This document shows, in pieces, positions 61,133 to 64,000 of a DNA stretch of 64,000 nt; position 1 is the stretch's first letter, and the number at the start of each line of letters is the position of its first letter. This DNA is from Actinacidiphila acididurans. Lineage in GTDB: Bacteria; Actinomycetota; Actinomycetes; Streptomycetales; Streptomycetaceae. The DNA lies in assembly GCF_016918855.1 (NCBI RefSeq), contig NZ_JADKYB010000013.1, forward strand, positions 124,001-188,000, read 5' to 3'. Made by a program: the position numbers and the translations under genes. The notes beneath the pieces were generated by a model. The model saw only the letters and a list, made by a program, of their open reading frames with translations, was not told the origin of the DNA and searched no databases.

Positions 61133-62389
61133 ATGACGGAGCAATCGGCGGACCCGGTGGACGACCACGGCCGGATCGACACCCGCGAGGCGGCGCGGCG
61201 GCTGGGCGTGAAGCCCGAGACGCTGTACGCGTACGTCAGCCGCGGTCTGCTGAGCAGCCGCCGCGCGGCGGGCGGACGGGGCAGTACCTTCGACCCGGCC
61301 GAGATCGCGCAGCTCGCCCGGCGCGGGCGGCCCGCGGCGGCCGGGGACGGCGGCACCGAGACCGGCTGGGGCGGCCGGGTGCGCACCTCGATCACCCTGA
61401 TCGACACCGACCGCTACTACTACCGCGGGGTGGACGCGACCGCGCTCGCGGAGACGTACACCTACGAGGAGGTCGCCGAGTGGGTGTGGACCGGGGTGCT
61501 GCGGCGCGGCGCCCGGTTCAGCGCCGCCCCGCAGCCGCTCGCCGCCGCCCGCAAGGTGGCCGCCGCCCTGCCCGCCGGCAGCGGTCCGATGGACCGGATC
61601 AGGGTGGCCGTCATCGCTGCCGCCGGGGGCGACCCGCTGCGCTTCGACCTGTCCCGGGACACCGTGCTGGGCTCGGCCCGCACCCTGATCCCGACCCTGG
61701 TGGACGCCCTGCCGCTCGCCGGACAGCCGCAGGCCGCCAACGGTCCGCTGGCCGCGCGGCTGTGGTCCCGGCTGACCGCCGCGCCCGCGGACACCGCCTC
61801 GCTGCGCGCTCTCGACGCGGCGCTCGCGCTGCTCATCGACCACGACCTGGCCGCCTCCACACTGGCCGCCCGGGTCGCCGCCTCTGCCCGCGCCCACCCC
61901 TACGCGGTGGTGTCCGCCGGACTGGGCGCCCTCGACGGCCCGCTGCACGGCCAGGCCAGCGCCCTGGCCCACCGGATGCTCAACGACGTCCTGGAACGCG
62001 GCGCCGCCTCCGTGGTCGCCGACCACCTGCGGGCCGGGCGGCGCGTCCCCGGGCTCGGCCACCGCCTCTACAAGGGCGAGGATCCCCGCGCCCGCCTGCT
62101 GCTGTCCCTGCTGCGCCAGGTGCCCGCGGCAGCCGGACCGCTGGCCGCCGCGGACGACGTGATCGCCGTCACCGCCCGCCGCACCCCGCTGTACGCCAAT
62201 GTCGACCTGGCCCTCGGCGTGCTCTCGCTGTCCGCCGGGATGCCCCCGGAGGCCGGGGAGACCGTCTTCGCCGTGGCCCGCACCGCCGGCTGGATCGCCC
62301 ACGCCCTGGAGGAGTACGGCGAACGCCCGCTGCGGATGCGCCTGGGTGGTGCCTACGACGGGCCCCGGCCGGACCAGCCGCTGCCCTGA
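61133..62389 (+). CDS. Citrate synthase fused to an N-terminal MerR-like helix-turn-helix domain
   Basis: The 418-residue protein begins with a MerR/excisionase-like HTH (IDTREAARRLGVKPETLYAYVSRGLL, residues about 14-40). A citrate synthase domain follows: YYYRGVDATALAETYTYEEVAEWVW, GPLHGQASALAHRML and VPGLGHRLYKGEDPRARLLL. The catalytic histidines in PLHG and GLGH are retained. The DNA-binding domain suggests a metabolic enzyme that senses CoA or oxaloacetate status and regulates the divergent citrate synthase and itself; that role is inferred. Similar HTH-citrate synthases occur in other actinobacteria. Confidence 0.9.
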   Translation: MTEQSADPVDDHGRIDTREAARRLGVKPETLYAYVSRGLLSSRRAAGGRGSTFDPAEIAQLARRGRPAAAGDGGTETGWGGRVRTSITLIDTDRYYYRGVDATALAETYTYEEVAEWVWTGVLRRGARFSAAPQPLAAARKVAAALPAGSGPMDRIRVAVIAAAGGDPLRFDLSRDTVLGSARTLIPTLVDALPLAGQPQAANGPLAARLWSRLTAAPADTASLRALDAALALLIDHDLAASTLAARVAASARAHPYAVVSAGLGALDGPLHGQASALAHRMLNDVLERGAASVVADHLRAGRRVPGLGHRLYKGEDPRARLLLSLLRQVPAAAGPLAAADDVIAVTARRTPLYANVDLALGVLSLSAGMPPEAGETVFAVARTAGWIAHALEEYGERPLRMRLGGAYDGPRPDQPLP

Positions 62390-62484
62390 GCGTGCCCCGG
62401 GCGCGCCCTGAGCACGGGAAACGGGCACGGCCGGGCCCACCGGAACATCGGCCGAAAAGCGTGCACGGAACACGCGAGCGGTCC

Positions 62485-62510
62485 GGAATTTCCGGCGGGT
62501 GCCACTCGTT
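62485..62510 (+). promoter_or_regulatory. SigR-type promoter of the thioredoxin gene
   Basis: GGAAT (62485-62489) and GTT (62508-62510) are separated by 18 bp, matching the SigR (thiol-oxidative-stress sigma factor) consensus GGAAT-N18/19-GTT. The start of RNA would fall just before the ATG at 62520. A CCGGAA-T-TTCCGG palindrome (62483-62495) overlaps the -35 element. Confidence 0.8.
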
Positions 62511-62519
62511 CACGGCTGC

Positions 62520-62888
62520 ATGAGCACTGTGGAGCTGACCAAGGAGAACTTCGACGAGGTCGTTTCGAACAACGACTTCGTTCTCATCGACTTCTGGGCC
62601 GACTGGTGCGGGCCGTGCAAAATGTTCGCGCCCGTGTACGACAAGGCGTCCCAGACCCACGGCGACCTCGTCTTCGCCAAGGTCGACACCGAGGCGCAGC
62701 CGGAGCTGGCCGCCGCCTTCCAGATCCAGTCCATCCCCACCCTGATGATCGTCCGCGACAAGGTTGCGGTCTTCGCCCAGCCGGGTGCCCTCCCCGCCCC
62801 CGCCCTCGAGGACGTCATCTCCCAGGCCCGCGCCCTCGACATGGACGAGGTCCGCAAATCCGTCGAGGCCGCCCGCCAGGGTTCCTGA
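62520..62888 (+). CDS. trxC: Thioredoxin
   Basis: The 122-residue protein has the active site WADWCGPCKMF (C30, C33) in a standard thioredoxin fold with the cis-proline segment IQSIPTLMIV. The sequence resembles the streptomycete TrxC group, including the C-terminal RALDMDEVRKSVE. It reduces protein disulfides in the cytoplasm. Its upstream SigR-type promoter fits induction by diamide-type thiol stress. The symbol trxC is by resemblance from memory. Confidence 0.92.
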   Translation: MSTVELTKENFDEVVSNNDFVLIDFWADWCGPCKMFAPVYDKASQTHGDLVFAKVDTEAQPELAAAFQIQSIPTLMIVRDKVAVFAQPGALPAPALEDVISQARALDMDEVRKSVEAARQGS

Positions 62889-62897
62889 CCGTCGGCT

Positions 62898-62939
62898 CCC
62901 GCTTGGCAGCGGGTTCGCCGGACGCCCCCCGAAGGGGCG
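62898..62939 (+). terminator. Two hairpins after trxC
   Basis: CCCGCT / AGCGGG (62898-62903 with 62908-62913) and CGCCCC / GGGGCG (62923-62928 with 62934-62939) form two consecutive 6-bp stems soon after the stop. Confidence 0.5.
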
Positions 62940-63001
62940 CGGGGCTGTGGTCGAAATGCGGGTGCGGCCCGATTGTCAGTGCCCGGCTTTAGCCTGCCCG
63001 C

Positions 63002-64000
63002 ATGACACAGCGAACAGCCGTCGTACCGGACCCGGTGGGGTCCGGCGGACGGCTGCTCTCGCTGACGGAGGACGGCACCCCGGCCGGCCCACCCCAGGCG
63101 TACGCCGACCTCGCCGCAGAGGTGAGCCGCCGGGAAAGAGAAAGCGCACCGCGCTGGGTATGGGCGGCCACCGACGAGGCGTACGCATGGTTGCTGGACC
63201 GCGGCGCACAGCGGCTCGCCCGCTGCCATGACGTAAAACTGGTCGAATCGCTGCTGCTCGGGCAGGAGGGCCGGCACCGGCGGCCGCGTTCGCTGGGCGC
63301 GGCCTGGGCCCGGCTGGAGGGCCGCCCGGAGCCCGAGGACTCGCCCGAGCACGGCGCCGACGGGCAGCCGGTGCTGTTCGCCGCCGACCGCCACCACCTG
63401 CCTCCGGCGGCCGATCCGATGGCCGCGCTGGTCGCGGTGCACGCGGGTCAGCAGGAACGGATCGCCGCGGGCGAGCACCCGGACCGTATGCGGCTGCTGT
63501 GCGCGGCCGAGTCGGCGGGCGCGCTGGCCGCGGTGGAGATGGGCCGCGACGGTCTTCCCTGGCGCGCGGACGTTCACGACCGGCTGCTGACCTCGTTGCT
63601 CGGCCCCCGGCCCGCGGGCGGCGCCCGGCCGATGCTGCTCGGCGAACTGGCACTGGGCCTCCAGGAGGCGCTCGGCCGGCCGGTGAACCCCGACTCGCCC
63701 GCCCAGATGCTGTCCGCCTTCGCCCGCGCCGGGGTGCGGCTGAGCTCCACCCGGTCCCACGAACTGCGCCGGGTCGACCACCCGGCGGCGGCGCTGTTCC
63801 TCCGGTACAAGGAGCTGTCCCGGATCCACGCGGCGCACGGCTGGGCGTGGCGCGAGGCGTGGGTGCGCGACGGCAGGTTCCGGCCTGAGTACGTGGTCGG
63901 CGGCGTGGTCTCCGGGCGATGGGCGACCCGCGGCGGCGGGGCGCTGCAGATCCCCCGGCTGCTGCGGGCCGCCGTGGTCGCCGATCCCGGGCACCGCCTG
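63002..64000 (+). CDS. Bifunctional 3'-5' exonuclease/DNA polymerase (5' part; runs off the window)
   Basis: A frame opens at ATG 63002 and stays open for 333 codons to the window edge. The N-terminal part is a DnaQ/PolA-like exonuclease domain (RWVWAATDEAYAWLLDRGAQRLARCHDVKLVESLLL). The family-A polymerase region then begins (AFARAGVRLSSTRSHELRR, LFLRYKELSRIHAAHGWAW, GVVSGRWATRGGGALQIPRLLR). This matches the compact actinobacterial exonuclease/polymerase family related to Pol I without the 5' nuclease. TAGCCT at 62990-62995 suggests a leaderless start. The polymerase palm and fingers lie outside the window. Confidence 0.8.
   Translation, partial: MTQRTAVVPDPVGSGGRLLSLTEDGTPAGPPQAYADLAAEVSRRERESAPRWVWAATDEAYAWLLDRGAQRLARCHDVKLVESLLLGQEGRHRRPRSLGAAWARLEGRPEPEDSPEHGADGQPVLFAADRHHLPPAADPMAALVAVHAGQQERIAAGEHPDRMRLLCAAESAGALAAVEMGRDGLPWRADVHDRLLTSLLGPRPAGGARPMLLGELALGLQEALGRPVNPDSPAQMLSAFARAGVRLSSTRSHELRRVDHPAAALFLRYKELSRIHAAHGWAWREAWVRDGRFRPEYVVGGVVSGRWATRGGGALQIPRLLRAAVVADPGHRL

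Overview
The window is a very GC-rich stretch of actinobacterial chromosome, most likely from Streptomyces or a close relative. The signs are strong G/C bias at third codon positions, many GTG and TTG starts, ATGA/TGATG stop-start overlaps, leaderless-looking promoters, a DasR-type dre site, a SigR-type promoter and one TTA (bldA-type) codon. I see no rRNA, tRNA, CRISPR array, insertion sequence, integrase or phage gene. It reads as housekeeping and accessory metabolic chromosome. Both ends cut through genes: a scramblase/LURP-one-like C-terminus on the left and an exonuclease/DNA polymerase on the right.

Layout. 1-4.3 kb: BadF-type sugar kinase, CbiX-like protein, lactonase, Lrp/AsnC regulator. 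4.4-6.5 kb: a three-gene operon of a 16-cysteine double-psi-barrel protein without a signal peptide, a Tat-exported protein and a MauE/DoxX-like membrane protein; this is the best candidate here for a poorly described system. 6.5-8.8 kb: divergent LigD-type polymerase and LigC-type ligase. 8.9-12 kb: flavodoxin-fold protein, YjbQ, and a cysteine leader peptide in front of SsuD. 12.2-14.8 kb: degenerate GH3 protein under a dre site, flavoprotein monooxygenase, small membrane protein. 14.9-18 kb: lutABC. 18-25.3 kb: ABC exporter with divergent MarR regulator, MscL, and a heterodimeric ABC exporter with complementary defects in its two ATPases. 25.4-33.7 kb: membrane hydrolase, DEAD/DEAH helicase, TesB, DUF6397-like protein, roadblock protein, YnfA, methyltransferase and a hypothetical protein. 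33.7-42.3 kb: CoA-disulfide-reductase-like enzyme, NADAR, MOSC, small membrane protein, Tex, GNAT, M1 peptidase, MerR regulator.

42.4-47.2 kb: a beta-oxidation operon (CaiB-type CoA transferase, thiolase, FadB/J-like protein) with a TetR-type palindrome upstream and a 13-bp minisatellite inside it. 47.4-55.1 kb: an amine-utilisation block of a LuxR regulator with a TTA codon, copper amine oxidase, APC permease and TPR-like protein, divergent from an XRE regulator. 55.5-58.5 kb: MFS exporter and htpX-pspAB. 58.7-64 kb: quinone oxidoreductase with a perfect TetR-type palindrome, two divergent citrate synthases (one fused to a MerR-like DNA-binding domain), SigR-type thioredoxin, and the start of the polymerase gene.

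A recurring oddity is tandem duplication of DNA spanning or abutting a stop codon, seen at three unrelated genes (yjbQ, quinone oxidoreductase, XRE regulator). Functional calls come from reading the translated sequences; no database search was possible.
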